From Lachnospiraceae bacterium (GTDB lineage: Bacteria; Bacillota; Clostridia; Lachnospirales; Lachnospiraceae): a stretch of DNA of 64,000 bases. The translations under genes and the position numbers were made by a program. The notes under the pieces are model-generated. The model was not told where the DNA came from and searched no databases. It worked only from the letters and a program-made list of their open reading frames with translations. Of the stretch, positions 56,082 through 64,000 are shown piece by piece. Within the stretch, counting starts at the first letter, position 1. Every line of letters starts with the position of its first letter. The DNA lies in the NCBI GenBank assembly GCA_022845955.1, contig AP025576.1, forward strand, positions 4,774,001 to 4,838,000. The letters run 5' to 3'.

Positions 56082-57749
56082 TTATTCCATCACCTGATAG
56101 GCAATATAGGCGTCATCCTCAAACACCACTTCCATATGCCCTTCTATCCACTCCCAGGGAAAATCCCCCGTATTCATTTCATAGGGCCAGACCAATCCTT
56201 CTCCCTCCGGGCCGGTTTGTATCTTATCCATCAGCACATAATCAGGCTGTTCATAATCCATGGTCAATTCCTTACCTCTGCAGCGCCGGATATGGAAATA
56301 CAGATTCTGCCGGGCGTATACATCCCCTACCAGAACCGTCTCCACCTTCTCTTCGTCCATCTGCTCCAGCGCGGCATAAATATGGTTATCCCTGCTGTCA
56401 TAGCCTGCATTATATTCAGGCAGCCTGCAGCACACCACTGTCAGCAAAAAAGCGGCAATTGCACAGAGAAAAGCGGCGGGTGCTTTAAAGCGTGCTGCGA
56501 AAGATTCCGTCTTTCCTCCCGTCTGGTTTCGGAATACCTGCGCCACTATCCCCCACACCGCATAAGGCATCAGCACAAACAGCATGGCAAGGACGCTTCC
56601 CATGTACGTAAATACCCGGAGATAAGGGAAAACACACTGTATGGCAAGAAATACAGGAACCATAGCGGTAAGTACCAATACATACAAAGATAAAAAGAAC
56701 ACCGCCCTGTTTTTTCTGAGAAAACTTTGTATCGTTAGCGCAAGCAGCAGAACCAGTCCGAAAGCGATTAGGAAAAGCAGGAAACGGCCGCCGCGGGGAT
56801 AGACCTGATTGAGCACCCGTTCGAGATACAGGATAAATTCGCTGTTAAAACGGCTCCTGTCAATACTCTGGATATTGGGATCCGATAACATGGCCTCCAT
56901 ACCTCTGGAAAATGCGGCAAGAGGGGCTGTTTTGAGCACCTGGAGATGGCCCATGCCGTAAAATGCGCTGGTTTCCTCCTTTACGAGAAAATTAGAGCCG
57001 ATAGCCAGCCAGATAATTGTATAAAGCCCAAAGGTAACCGCAGCCGCCGCTAAAGAAGCGCACACCAGGCGGAACAGCCTTTTATATTCCCCTGAAAACA
57101 GCAGGTACAGACCTCCCGCCATACACACGGGCACCACCCAGTACAGGTTGCTGGCTATGGTATATAAGCCCCCCGTTAGACAGGCGGCAAAGCCTGCATA
57201 ATACCGGAAACGGCGCTTTCCGCTTTTTCCTGTGCCGTCTTCCGGTATGCAGATCTCATACAGACAGTTCGCCGCTGCAAGCAGAAAAAAGCCGGAAAGG
57301 GCGTATCCCCGTCCCTGGGCCGCCTGCTGCACCACATTGTACATTGCGGAAAAAAGAGCCGTCCCTGCGGCCGCCATCCGGGAAGATATCCCTTTTTTCA
57401 GGATGCGGTATAAAAGCAGCAGGCTTCCCATAGAAGCCAGAAAAGAAATGCCCCGCAGCCCGATATATGGGTTCCCCAGTTTATTTATAATAGCGGAAAG
57501 AGCCGAAAAAAACACATGGTTATTGGGCAGCGGCCAATGGATCATGGAGTAAATCATGCCTCTGTCAATAAAGTTTTCATAGGTATACAGCTCGTCATAC
57601 CAGGGCGGAATGGAAAACATGCGCCATATATAATAAATGCCCATTCCCAGGAACAGGCACCAGAACAGGCCGTTTTCCTTAAGCTTTGCAGCCGCGTTTT
57701 TTTCAGTAATTCTTCCCACGTTATCATCCTTTTTGTAACTGTTCCGCAT
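56082..57749 (-). CDS. GT39-like membrane glycosyltransferase (PMT superfamily), 555 aa
   Basis: About 11 membrane spans, with the catalytic acidic pair in PPWYDELYTYENF on the first extracellular loop (residues 48-60), as in GT-C enzymes using lipid-linked sugars. QGRGYALSGFFLLAAANCLYEI and FMLPYAVWGIVAQVF-like spans follow, and a soluble C-terminal domain begins near residue 450 (YAALEQMDEEKVETVLVGD). Likely role: adding sugar to wall polymers or surface proteins. Its start overlaps the end of the small gene at 57724-57942 by 26 bases, so both may be translated together. Confidence 0.8.
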   Translation of the reverse strand: MRNSYKKDDNVGRITEKNAAAKLKENGLFWCLFLGMGIYYIWRMFSIPPWYDELYTYENFIDRGMIYSMIHWPLPNNHVFFSALSAIINKLGNPYIGLRGISFLASMGSLLLLYRILKKGISSRMAAAGTALFSAMYNVVQQAAQGRGYALSGFFLLAAANCLYEICIPEDGTGKSGKRRFRYYAGFAACLTGGLYTIASNLYWVVPVCMAGGLYLLFSGEYKRLFRLVCASLAAAAVTFGLYTIIWLAIGSNFLVKEETSAFYGMGHLQVLKTAPLAAFSRGMEAMLSDPNIQSIDRSRFNSEFILYLERVLNQVYPRGGRFLLFLIAFGLVLLLALTIQSFLRKNRAVFFLSLYVLVLTAMVPVFLAIQCVFPYLRVFTYMGSVLAMLFVLMPYAVWGIVAQVFRNQTGGKTESFAARFKAPAAFLCAIAAFLLTVVCCRLPEYNAGYDSRDNHIYAALEQMDEEKVETVLVGDVYARQNLYFHIRRCRGKELTMDYEQPDYVLMDKIQTGPEGEGLVWPYEMNTGDFPWEWIEGHMEVVFEDDAYIAYQVME

Positions 57750-57942
57750 ACTTCCAGTTATCTTTTTTCTGATTCTGTTTCGTATACTCCCAGTTACCTT
57801 TTTTCTTATTCTGTCCCGTTTTTACTGATTTTCTCTTACAGTCCGGACAAATCTGAACGGTTTCCATTTTCTTCATAAAATAAGAATAGCAGGCCTCCAT
57901 CTTAGCCGCAGACGGCGCCGGATCCGTTTTCCGTCCCTTCAT
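57724..57942 (-). CDS. Small Lys/Gln-rich protein with a repeated NWEY/NWKY unit, 72 aa
   Basis: The frame contains a CPDC pair in VQICPDCKRKSVKTGQ and then two copies of a 14-residue unit (KKKGNWEYTKQNQ and KKDNWKYAEQLQ). GGTGAG precedes ATG 57942 by 8 bases. The DNA repeat is clear (CTTCCAGTTATCTTTTTTCTG-like units on the plus strand). It overlaps the glycosyltransferase start. Whether it is made is uncertain. Confidence 0.4.
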   Translation of the reverse strand: MKGRKTDPAPSAAKMEACYSYFMKKMETVQICPDCKRKSVKTGQNKKKGNWEYTKQNQKKDNWKYAEQLQKG

Positions 57943-57991
57943 CGCCGGGACTCACCTGCTTTACGGCGCAATTATATCATATCTTCTGTTA

Positions 57992-59869
57992 TTAATCCAG
58001 TTCCCTCTTTCCCGTATACAGCTCATAGTATCTGCCTTTCATGGCAAGCAGATCCTCATGTGTCCCCCGCTCTATGATTTCCCCCTGTTCCAGGACCATG
58101 ATGGCGTCGGCATTCCTGACGGTGGAAAGGCGATGGGCGATTACCAGCGTGGTACGTTCCGCCATCAATCGATCCATCCCCTTTTCAATGTGCTTTTCCG
58201 TCCTGGTATCCACAGAGCTGGTCGCTTCATCCAGGATCAGGACAGGTGCCCTGGAAATAGCCGCTCTGGCAATATTGAGCAGCTGTCTTTGTCCCTGGCT
58301 CAGGTTCGCCCCGTCTCCTTCAATCATCGTATCATACCCTTTATCCAGGCGCATGATAAACGAATGGGCGCTTGCCGTCCTCGCGGCCTGCTCCACCTCA
58401 TCGTCGGTGGCATCCAGCCTGCCGTACCGGATATTTTCCCGGACTGTGCCGGTAAACAAGTGAGTGTCCTGAAGAACCATGGCGATATTGCGGCGCAGGT
58501 CGTCCCTTGCAATAACCCGGATATCCGTATCATCTATGGTGATCCTGCCTTCATCTATGTCATAAAACCGGTTTATCAGATTGGTTATCGTCGTTTTACC
58601 GGCTCCTGTAGAGCCTACAAAAGCGATTTTCTGTCCCGGCTTTGCATAGAGGGATATATGCTTCAATATGGTCTTACCGGGATTATAGCCAAAGGTTACA
58701 TCCTCCAGGCGTACATACCCTCTGCAGTTTGTCAGCTTCACAGCGGACGCACCATCCTCCGGCTCCGGCTGCTCATCCATGATGGAAAAGACACGTTCCG
58801 CACCGGCCAGCGCGGAAAAAATGGTATTCATCTGCATGGAAAGCTCATTGATAGGACGGCTGAACTGTCTGGAATAGTTCACGAATACGGTGAGCCCTCC
58901 TATGTCAAAGCCTCTGAGCACACAGAGGATTCCGCCCACACAGGCGGTTACGGAATATCCCACCTGGCTCAAATTGCCTACCACAGGCCCCATAATGCCT
59001 CCGAAAAACTGAGCCATGATCTGCTTATCCCGCAGATCGTAATTCAGATAAGAGAATTCTTCCTCCGCGATTTCCTCATGACAGAAAACCTTGACGACCT
59101 TCTGTCCGGTAACGGTTTCTTCAATATACCCGTTCAGCGTACCCAGCGCCGCCTGCTGGGCTTTATAGAACCGGCGGCTTCGCATGGTGACAAAGCGGGC
59201 TGCCTGCATCATGACCGGAACCATCAGCACAGTGATCAGAGTCAGCCAGATATTGGTATATACCATCAGGCAGAAGGTGCCTATCACATTGATCACACTG
59301 GAAATTATCTGTACTACGGTATTGTTGAGCATTTCCCCCACCGCATCCACATCGTTGGTAAAACGGCTCATAATATCGCCATGATTATTCGTATCATAAA
59401 AGCGCACCGGCAGCTTCTGTATTTTGGCAAACAGCTCATTTCTTATTTTAAATATGGCCTGCTGGGATATTCCGATCATAATCCGGGCCTGCAGATACTG
59501 GGCGGCAATACCGAACAGGTAAATGCCAGCCATGAGCATCAGGGAATAAAGCAGCTTCTGCGCGCTGCCCTCCGATGATGTCAGGCTGTTTATAATGGGG
59601 CGCAGCATATAGGATCCGGCAAGCATGGATACCGTATTGATAATAACGCAGGCAAATACCAGAACCAGCTTATATTTGTCTTCCCGGATATAGGAAAGCA
59701 GCCTTTTTATTGTTTTCCCCGTATCCCTTGGTTTCCCTCCCGGCATACGGCCCCTGCCCGGCCCGTGTCCCGGTCCCGGGCCTCCCGGCCCTTTTCCTTC
59801 CTTCGCCTGTGCCTGCTGGGCGGCGTAAGAATATTTCCGGATCAGCGCTTCTTTTCTTTCATCCTTCAT
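57992..59869 (-). CDS. ABC exporter subunit with intact ATPase site (TM288/LmrD-like), 625 aa
   Basis: N terminus is Gly/Pro-rich (GPGGPGPGHGPGRGRMPGG, residues 22-45), a feature of one subunit of heterodimeric exporters. Six spans from about 65 to 360 follow, then the ATPase: GSTGAGKTTITNL (Walker A), NLSQGQRQLLNIARAA (signature), VLILDEATSSVD with the catalytic Glu, and IAHRLSTV with the switch His. It pairs with the next gene upstream, whose site is degenerate. The two overlap by 4 bases. The pair likely exports drugs or lipids and is controlled by the MarR protein. Confidence 0.93.
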   Translation of the reverse strand: MKDERKEALIRKYSYAAQQAQAKEGKGPGGPGPGHGPGRGRMPGGKPRDTGKTIKRLLSYIREDKYKLVLVFACVIINTVSMLAGSYMLRPIINSLTSSEGSAQKLLYSLMLMAGIYLFGIAAQYLQARIMIGISQQAIFKIRNELFAKIQKLPVRFYDTNNHGDIMSRFTNDVDAVGEMLNNTVVQIISSVINVIGTFCLMVYTNIWLTLITVLMVPVMMQAARFVTMRSRRFYKAQQAALGTLNGYIEETVTGQKVVKVFCHEEIAEEEFSYLNYDLRDKQIMAQFFGGIMGPVVGNLSQVGYSVTACVGGILCVLRGFDIGGLTVFVNYSRQFSRPINELSMQMNTIFSALAGAERVFSIMDEQPEPEDGASAVKLTNCRGYVRLEDVTFGYNPGKTILKHISLYAKPGQKIAFVGSTGAGKTTITNLINRFYDIDEGRITIDDTDIRVIARDDLRRNIAMVLQDTHLFTGTVRENIRYGRLDATDDEVEQAARTASAHSFIMRLDKGYDTMIEGDGANLSQGQRQLLNIARAAISRAPVLILDEATSSVDTRTEKHIEKGMDRLMAERTTLVIAHRLSTVRNADAIMVLEQGEIIERGTHEDLLAMKGRYYELYTGKRELD

Positions 59870-61602
59870 GATGCGCTTACCTCCTTATCCATCTGGGAAT
59901 AATAGATTTCCTGGTATGCGCCGCAGTCTGCAAGCAGCTCCTGATGCCTTCCCATTCCCACAATTTTCCCTTCATCCATTACCACGATTTTATCCGCTTC
60001 CATCACGGAGGTGATTCTCTGGGCAATGATCAGCTTCGTCGTATCCTTCAGGGTACCTGTGAAGCTTTCCCGGATCTTCGCTTCCGTGGCGGTATCCACC
60101 GCACTGGTGCTGTCGTCCAGTATCAGAATGCATGGTTTTTTCAGCAGTGCCCTGGCAATGCAGAGCCTCTGCTTCTGTCCCCCGGATACATTGACCCCGC
60201 CCTGCCCCAGGTGGGTTTGATATCCCTCCGGAAAGGTCCGGAGAAAACCATCGGCCTGCGCGGCAGCAGAAGCCTCGGCCACCTCCTGTGCGGATGCCTC
60301 CTCATCTCCCCACATCAGGTTTTCTTCGATTGTCCCGGAAAAAAGGACGTTTTTCTGAAGTACCATACCAACGCCATTACGCAGGTTTTTCAGCGAATAA
60401 TCCCTGACATCCACACCATCCACCAGCACCTTTCCCTCATCCGCATCATAAAGGCGGGGAATCATGGACACCAGCGTGGTTTTTCCGCAGCCCGTGGAAC
60501 CTATGATACCGATCGTCTGCCCCGGCTCTATCGTCAGATTTATGTTGTCCAGGACCTTCTCCTGGCTGTCCTTATAATAACGGAAGGAAACGTCCCGGAA
60601 TTCGATTTTTCCCTTCTGAACCAGAGCGTCCTTCTTTCCGGCCGCATCGTCCGTCAGATCGATTTCCGTATCCAGCACCTCATTAATACGCCTGGCGCTG
60701 GCGATTGCACGGGAGCTTTGAAGCAGCACCATAGCCAGCATCATCAGGGACATGAGCACCTGCACGATATATGTCGTAAACGCCGTCAGGTTGCCCACCG
60801 GCATTTCCCCCACCAATACCTGCTTTCCGCCCATCCATACCACAAGCAGGGTAGTGGCGTTCATGAAAAAGGCCATGAGGGGCATCTGCAGAATCACTAC
60901 TTTAAACGCCCGCAGGCTGGAATCCTTCAGATCTTCGTTCGCTTCGGAAAAACGCTCTTCCTCGTACCGCCCCCGCACAAAGGATTTGATGACCCGCACG
61001 TTCTGCAGGGTTTCCTGAATATTGGAGTTCACCTTATCCAGCTTCTTCTGCATCAGGGTAAACCGCGGGAATGCGGTGCGCATAATTATGGTGATGACAA
61101 CGATCATAATCGGCATGATCACCAGAAACAGCCGCGCAAGGCCGGCGTTCATGGAAAATGCCATAATAATGGCCCCTATCAGCATTCCCGGAGCCCGCAG
61201 CATCATACGAAGTCCCATCATAATCAGATTCTGCACCTGCGTGATATCATTGGTCAGCCTGGTCACCAGCGAACCGGTGGAAAAGGTATCAATATTGGTA
61301 AAGGAGAATTTCTGTACCTTTCGGAAGCAGTCGTTGCGCAGATCCGCGCCAAAGCTTATGGATGCCTTGGAAGCGAACCACGCGCCGCCGATTCCCCCTC
61401 CCATCATAATAAAAGCGATGATCACCATGGTGATCCCGGTTCCCACAATATAAGGGACATCCCGGTTGGCCGCTCCGATATTGATAATTTTAGCCATATA
61501 GGCAGGCAGGACCACCTCTCCCACCACCTCCGTTATCATGAGAACAGGCCCCAGGATAAACGCATACCAATAGGGCTTGATGTATTTCAAATACCGTTTC
61601 AT
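59866..61602 (-). CDS. ABC exporter subunit with degenerate ATPase site (TM287/LmrC-like), 578 aa
   Basis: Six spans (first IKPYWYAFILGPVLMITEVVGEVVLPAYMAKII), then GSTGCGKTTLVSM (Walker A), NVSGGQKQRLCIARALL (signature), ILILDDSTSAVD where Asp replaces the catalytic Glu, and IIAQRITSV where Gln replaces the switch His. Together these mark the catalytically weak subunit of a heterodimer. Its ATG overlaps the MarR stop (TAATG), so regulator and exporter share one transcript. Confidence 0.93.
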   Translation of the reverse strand: MKRYLKYIKPYWYAFILGPVLMITEVVGEVVLPAYMAKIINIGAANRDVPYIVGTGITMVIIAFIMMGGGIGGAWFASKASISFGADLRNDCFRKVQKFSFTNIDTFSTGSLVTRLTNDITQVQNLIMMGLRMMLRAPGMLIGAIIMAFSMNAGLARLFLVIMPIMIVVITIIMRTAFPRFTLMQKKLDKVNSNIQETLQNVRVIKSFVRGRYEEERFSEANEDLKDSSLRAFKVVILQMPLMAFFMNATTLLVVWMGGKQVLVGEMPVGNLTAFTTYIVQVLMSLMMLAMVLLQSSRAIASARRINEVLDTEIDLTDDAAGKKDALVQKGKIEFRDVSFRYYKDSQEKVLDNINLTIEPGQTIGIIGSTGCGKTTLVSMIPRLYDADEGKVLVDGVDVRDYSLKNLRNGVGMVLQKNVLFSGTIEENLMWGDEEASAQEVAEASAAAQADGFLRTFPEGYQTHLGQGGVNVSGGQKQRLCIARALLKKPCILILDDSTSAVDTATEAKIRESFTGTLKDTTKLIIAQRITSVMEADKIVVMDEGKIVGMGRHQELLADCGAYQEIYYSQMDKEVSAS

Positions 61603-62063
61603 TATTGCTCCTCCTCATCCAGCCTGCAGTTCTGCTCCGCCATATTTTTATATACCCTCTCCATGAAATGAAGAAACTGCGCCACCTCTTCATCCGTAAA
61701 GCCTGCAAAAAAGCATCGGTCCGTTTCCCTGAATATCAGGATACTTTTGCGGATGACTTCTTTTCCTTTTTCCGTAATACTCACCTGGTTTATCCGGTTA
61801 TCACTTTCATCGGCAAGCCTGGTAATGTATCCCCCTTTTTCCAGTTTTTTCAGCGAAACGGCAATAGCTGCCGCCGAAACATCAAATTTCTCCGCCAGCT
61901 CCACCTGGGAGCAGCTGGGATTACTGTCCAGCTCCATTAAAAGCCTGTGCTGGGTGGGGTAAACCCCTGTGTGGGAGACTTTCCTGTCCAGGTAACGTCT
62001 CAGCATCGTATCCGCCTTGCGGAAGTTCATTATAGAATCATGTGCAAGCTTCTTTCTATCCAT
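61602..62063 (-). CDS. MarR-family regulator of the ABC exporter, 153 aa
   Basis: Winged helix at residues 45-110: TQHRLLMELDSNPSCSQVELAEKFDVSAAAIAVSLKKLEKGGYITR, then the wing LADESDNRINQVSITEKGKEV. Dimer helices flank it. The start is taken as ATG 62063; the open frame runs to 62180 but the extra 39 residues are unlike the family. Between GGAGGAG (62095) and ATG there are 24 bases with a small stem AGCCGC/GCGGCT that may bring the ribosome site near. It should repress its operon and lift with toxic ligands. Confidence 0.85.
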   Translation of the reverse strand: MDRKKLAHDSIMNFRKADTMLRRYLDRKVSHTGVYPTQHRLLMELDSNPSCSQVELAEKFDVSAAAIAVSLKKLEKGGYITRLADESDNRINQVSITEKGKEVIRKSILIFRETDRCFFAGFTDEEVAQFLHFMERVYKNMAEQNCRLDEEEQ

Positions 62064-62149
62064 ATGTTTTACAGCCGCTCTGCGGCGGCTCCTCCTTTTT
62101 CTTGTTGTCTGAAACCGTCCAGGTAAATCCGGACTGCCTTTCGCTTCCT

Positions 62150-62215
62150 CATTAATTAATCGGTTAATGTTTAATTTCATTAACTATTATCTAGTTAACT
62201 ATTTTAATCATTCCG
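62150..62215 (-). promoter_or_regulatory. Operator-like repeats upstream of the marR operon
   Basis: TAGTTAACTA (62190s) and the nearby series TTAATTAATCGGTTAATGTTTAA contain several copies of the half-site TTAA(C/T), with AGTTAACT a perfect palindrome. This AT-rich block is where MarR-type autoregulation is usual. No clean -35/-10 pair stands out. Confidence 0.45.
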
Positions 62216-62245
62216 CCGCAGAAAGTCAAGCCGCTGCAGGAAACA

Positions 62246-62492
62246 GGGTGTAGATAAAAAAAGTTGGTGCCGCCATAGTTTCCCCCGGCTGCCATCCCCG
62301 AAAAACAACAGCCGCCCGATACGTTTATCCCGATTGCCATATGGATATAATGACAGCATGGATGCGATGCGTCAGCCATTCACAGAATCCGTTCGGACCG
62401 GTCCAGGCGCTCACCGTCCAGACGTAACAGTCCGCACAGATCCGGCTTTTACGCTGTGGGGATACGCAGGATTTTTATCTGTCCCCCTCTGT
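62246..62492. mobile_element. Second MITE-like element of the GGGTGYAGATAAAAAA family
   Basis: It opens with GGGTGTAGATAAAAAAAGTTGG (62246) and closes with GATTTTTATCTGTCCCCC (about 62475-62492), an imperfect terminal inverted repeat. Length is about 247 bases, close to the 230 of the element at 36094. The interior has a minus-strand frame (62191-62379) that I do not regard as a gene. It fills the gap between the MarR operator and the nrdA promoter. Confidence 0.5.
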
Positions 62493-62503
62493 GGGATCCC
62501 ATC

Positions 62504-62569
62504 TTGCCACACAACTAGATATAGTATATAATAGATTCAATTCGGCAAAATTAATACTAGCTTTAGTAT
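62504..62569 (+). promoter_or_regulatory. nrdA promoter with two NrdR-box-like dyads
   Basis: TTGCCA (62504-62509), 17 bases, TATAAT (62527-62532). ACTAGATATAGT (62514-62525) lies in the spacer and ATACTAGCTTTAGTAT (62554-62569) past the start point; centres are 42 bases apart, four helical turns. Both resemble NrdR boxes. Confidence 0.7.
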
Positions 62570-62640
62570 CATACATATCCGGGCAGCTTTTTTTGCCATA
62601 CCTTTTTTATTTCTGAAGGCCCGGAAAAAGGAGACAGACA

Positions 62641-64000
62641 TGGATATCACGAAACGCAACGGCCGTCAGGAAGATTATGACGGTCAGAAAATCATTACCG
62701 CTATGAAAAAAGCATTTGAAAGCACAGGGAGTAACCCCGCCCCTTCCGTCATGGCGGATCTGCTTGTATCCGTAGAGGAAAAACTTACCGCCAAAAGCAT
62801 CACCAGCGTGGAAGGGATCCAGGATCAGGTGGAACAGACGCTGATGGAGCAGGGCTTTTTCACAGAAGCCAAAAATTATATTCTTTACCGCCAGAAGCGT
62901 TCCCTTTTAAGAGACGCCAGAGCCGCTCTGTGCGAAGCCGCCTCCGATCCTGCACTGGAGTTTGTTTTCCGTAACATACAGAAGGATTTTCCCGGTGAAG
63001 AATATTCCCTTCTTCATCTTTCCGCCAAATATAATACGTTCTGCAAACCGGAAATGAAAACGGAAGAAAAACTTACGGCTTTGATTAAGGCTGCCGTGGA
63101 ACTCACCACCCAGGAAGCGCCCCGCTGGGAATTCATTGCCGCCAGGCTTTTGAATTACCAGGCGCATAAGGCAATCGCCTCACGCATGGAAGAGGCCAGA
63201 ATTACATGCTTTTATGAAAAGCTGCGTTATCTTACGGATTTGGAGCTGTATGGAAGCTATATTCTGGAACAATACAGCAGGGAAGAACTGGAAGAAGCAT
63301 CCCTGTTTCTGGATGACACAAGGGACGGGCTGTTCACCTATGCCGGGCTGGATCTCCTGCTGAAACGGTACTGCATACGGACTAAAAACCATATCCTCCT
63401 GGAAACGCCCCAGGAAATGTACTTGGGAATCGCCCTTCATCTGGCTATGAAGGAAAAGCAGAACCGCATGAACTGGGTTAAGAAATTCTATGACTGCTTA
63501 AGCCGCATGGAGGTCACTATGGCCACCCCTACCCTTTCCAATGCGCGCAAGCCCTACCACCAGCTTTCCAGTTGTTTTATCGACACCGTTCCCGACAGCC
63601 TGGAGGGCATCTACCGGAGTGTGGATAATTTTGCCCAGGTGAGCAAATTCGGCGGCGGTATGGGGCTTTACTTCGGAAAGGTACGTGCCACAGGAAGTTC
63701 TATCCGCGGCTTCGAAGGTGCGGCAGGCGGGGTAATACGCTGGATCAAGCTGGTCAACGATACCGCTGTTGCTGTGGATCAGCTGGGTATGCGCCAGGGC
63801 GCCGCCGCCGTATATCTGGATGCCTGGCACCGGGATTTACCGGAATTTCTGCAGCTGCGCACCAATAACGGGGATGATCGTATGAAGGCTCATGATATTT
63901 TTCCTGCGGTCTGCTATCCCGATTTGTTTTGGAAAATGGCAAAGGAGGATTTGAACCAGGACTGGCATCTGATGTGTCCTCATGAAATCCTCACGGTAAA
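62641..64000 (+). CDS. nrdA: Ribonucleoside-diphosphate reductase large subunit, class I, N-terminal part
   Basis: ATG 62641 has AAAGGAG upstream and the frame is open to the window end (453 codons shown). An ATP-cone covers residues 1-90 (ITKRNGRQEDYDGQKIITAMKKAF), the regulatory site for ATP/dATP. The 10-stranded barrel starts near 150, with MATPTLSNARKPYHQLSSCFI holding the first redox Cys of the active site, DSLEGIYRSVDNFAQVSKFGGGMGL, and ATGSSIRGFEGAAGGV. It makes deoxyribonucleotides with a small radical-bearing subunit, probably encoded downstream outside the window. Expression is likely set by NrdR at the two dyads upstream. Confidence 0.93.

Noticed and set aside
58058..61671. Long plus-strand frames (506 and 575 codons) opposite the ABC exporter genes
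   Set aside because: Both are complements of clear ABC transporter genes; third-position composition of the real genes keeps the other strand open.
62191..62379. 62-codon minus-strand frame inside the repeat element
   Set aside because: It lies within the MITE-like unit, lacks a good ribosome site and reads as Cys/Gly/His-rich noise.

Overview
The window reads as a chromosomal segment of an anaerobic Firmicute, most likely a gut Lachnospiraceae (Clostridia). Supporting signs are strong AGGAGG-type ribosome sites, class III (Firmicutes) fructose-1,6-bisphosphatase, a TrpR-like YerC regulator, two Lpl/Yes-type polysaccharide ABC importers with YesM/YesN or AraC regulators, a lysine riboswitch on dapA-dapB, and an Rpn-type nuclease. 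Genus cannot be fixed from the sequence alone. No rRNA and no CRISPR array were seen.

Layout. 1-470: tail of an ABC substrate-binding protein. About 780-6,180: AT-rich graveyard of mobile DNA (XRE regulator, Uma2 nuclease, interrupted zinc-ribbon gene, frameshifted integrase, LytTR regulator, lipoprotein, phage endolysin tail). It ends at tRNA-Ala(GGC), whose 3' end is duplicated 2.2 kb away. 6.4-8.6 kb: hydrolase and lipoprotein. 8.6-17.6 kb (minus): permease, permease, binding protein, sensor kinase, response regulator and glycosidase, in one operon. 17.8-18.3 kb: GH88 remnant, tRNA-Ala(CGC), tRNA-Val(CAC). 18.4-29.7 kb: housekeeping block (DUF1836, yerC, csp, a eukaryotic-type hisA, fbp, dapB-dapA, cobalamin adenosyltransferase, SSB-like protein, typA). 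29.8-34.4 kb: ROK and TetR-type regulators, then a radical SAM enzyme facing a cysteine-poor full-length relative. 34.5-41.8 kb: lipoprotein, exoA, mgtE, yigZ, penicillin-binding protein 1A. 42-53.4 kb: carbohydrate locus with GH32, GH172 (DUF2961), GH127, an Lpl-type importer and an AraC regulator, interrupted by a deleted sigma/anti-sigma pair. 53.5-54.7 kb: small AT-rich island with a LexA-like promoter next to tRNA-Thr(GGT). 54.9-62.1 kb: Rpn nuclease, GT39-like membrane glycosyltransferase, MarR regulator with a heterodimeric ABC exporter. 62.6 kb to the end: class I ribonucleotide reductase large subunit.

How it fits together. The two Lpl-type loci import oligosaccharides that intracellular GH127, GH172, GH32 and an unclassified six-hairpin glycosidase could cleave. 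Binding-protein supply, sensing (YesM/YesN, AraC, a LacI-type operator) and hydrolysis are clustered. Several genes have visible leader or operator control: the lysine riboswitch and terminator before dapA, a 26-bp leader stem before typA, a terminator-like hairpin before the PBP gene, paired hairpins before GH172, palindromes just downstream of the ROK and TetR promoters, and dyads around the nrdA promoter.

Most worth following up: the radical SAM enzyme with its divergently encoded cysteine-poor paralogue; a family of roughly 240-bp elements with GGGTGYAGATAAAAAAGT ends; the isolated eukaryotic-type HisA; the SOS-like promoter whose 17-bp spacer is filled by a palindrome; and the tRNA-Ala element with phased integrase-arm-like repeats.
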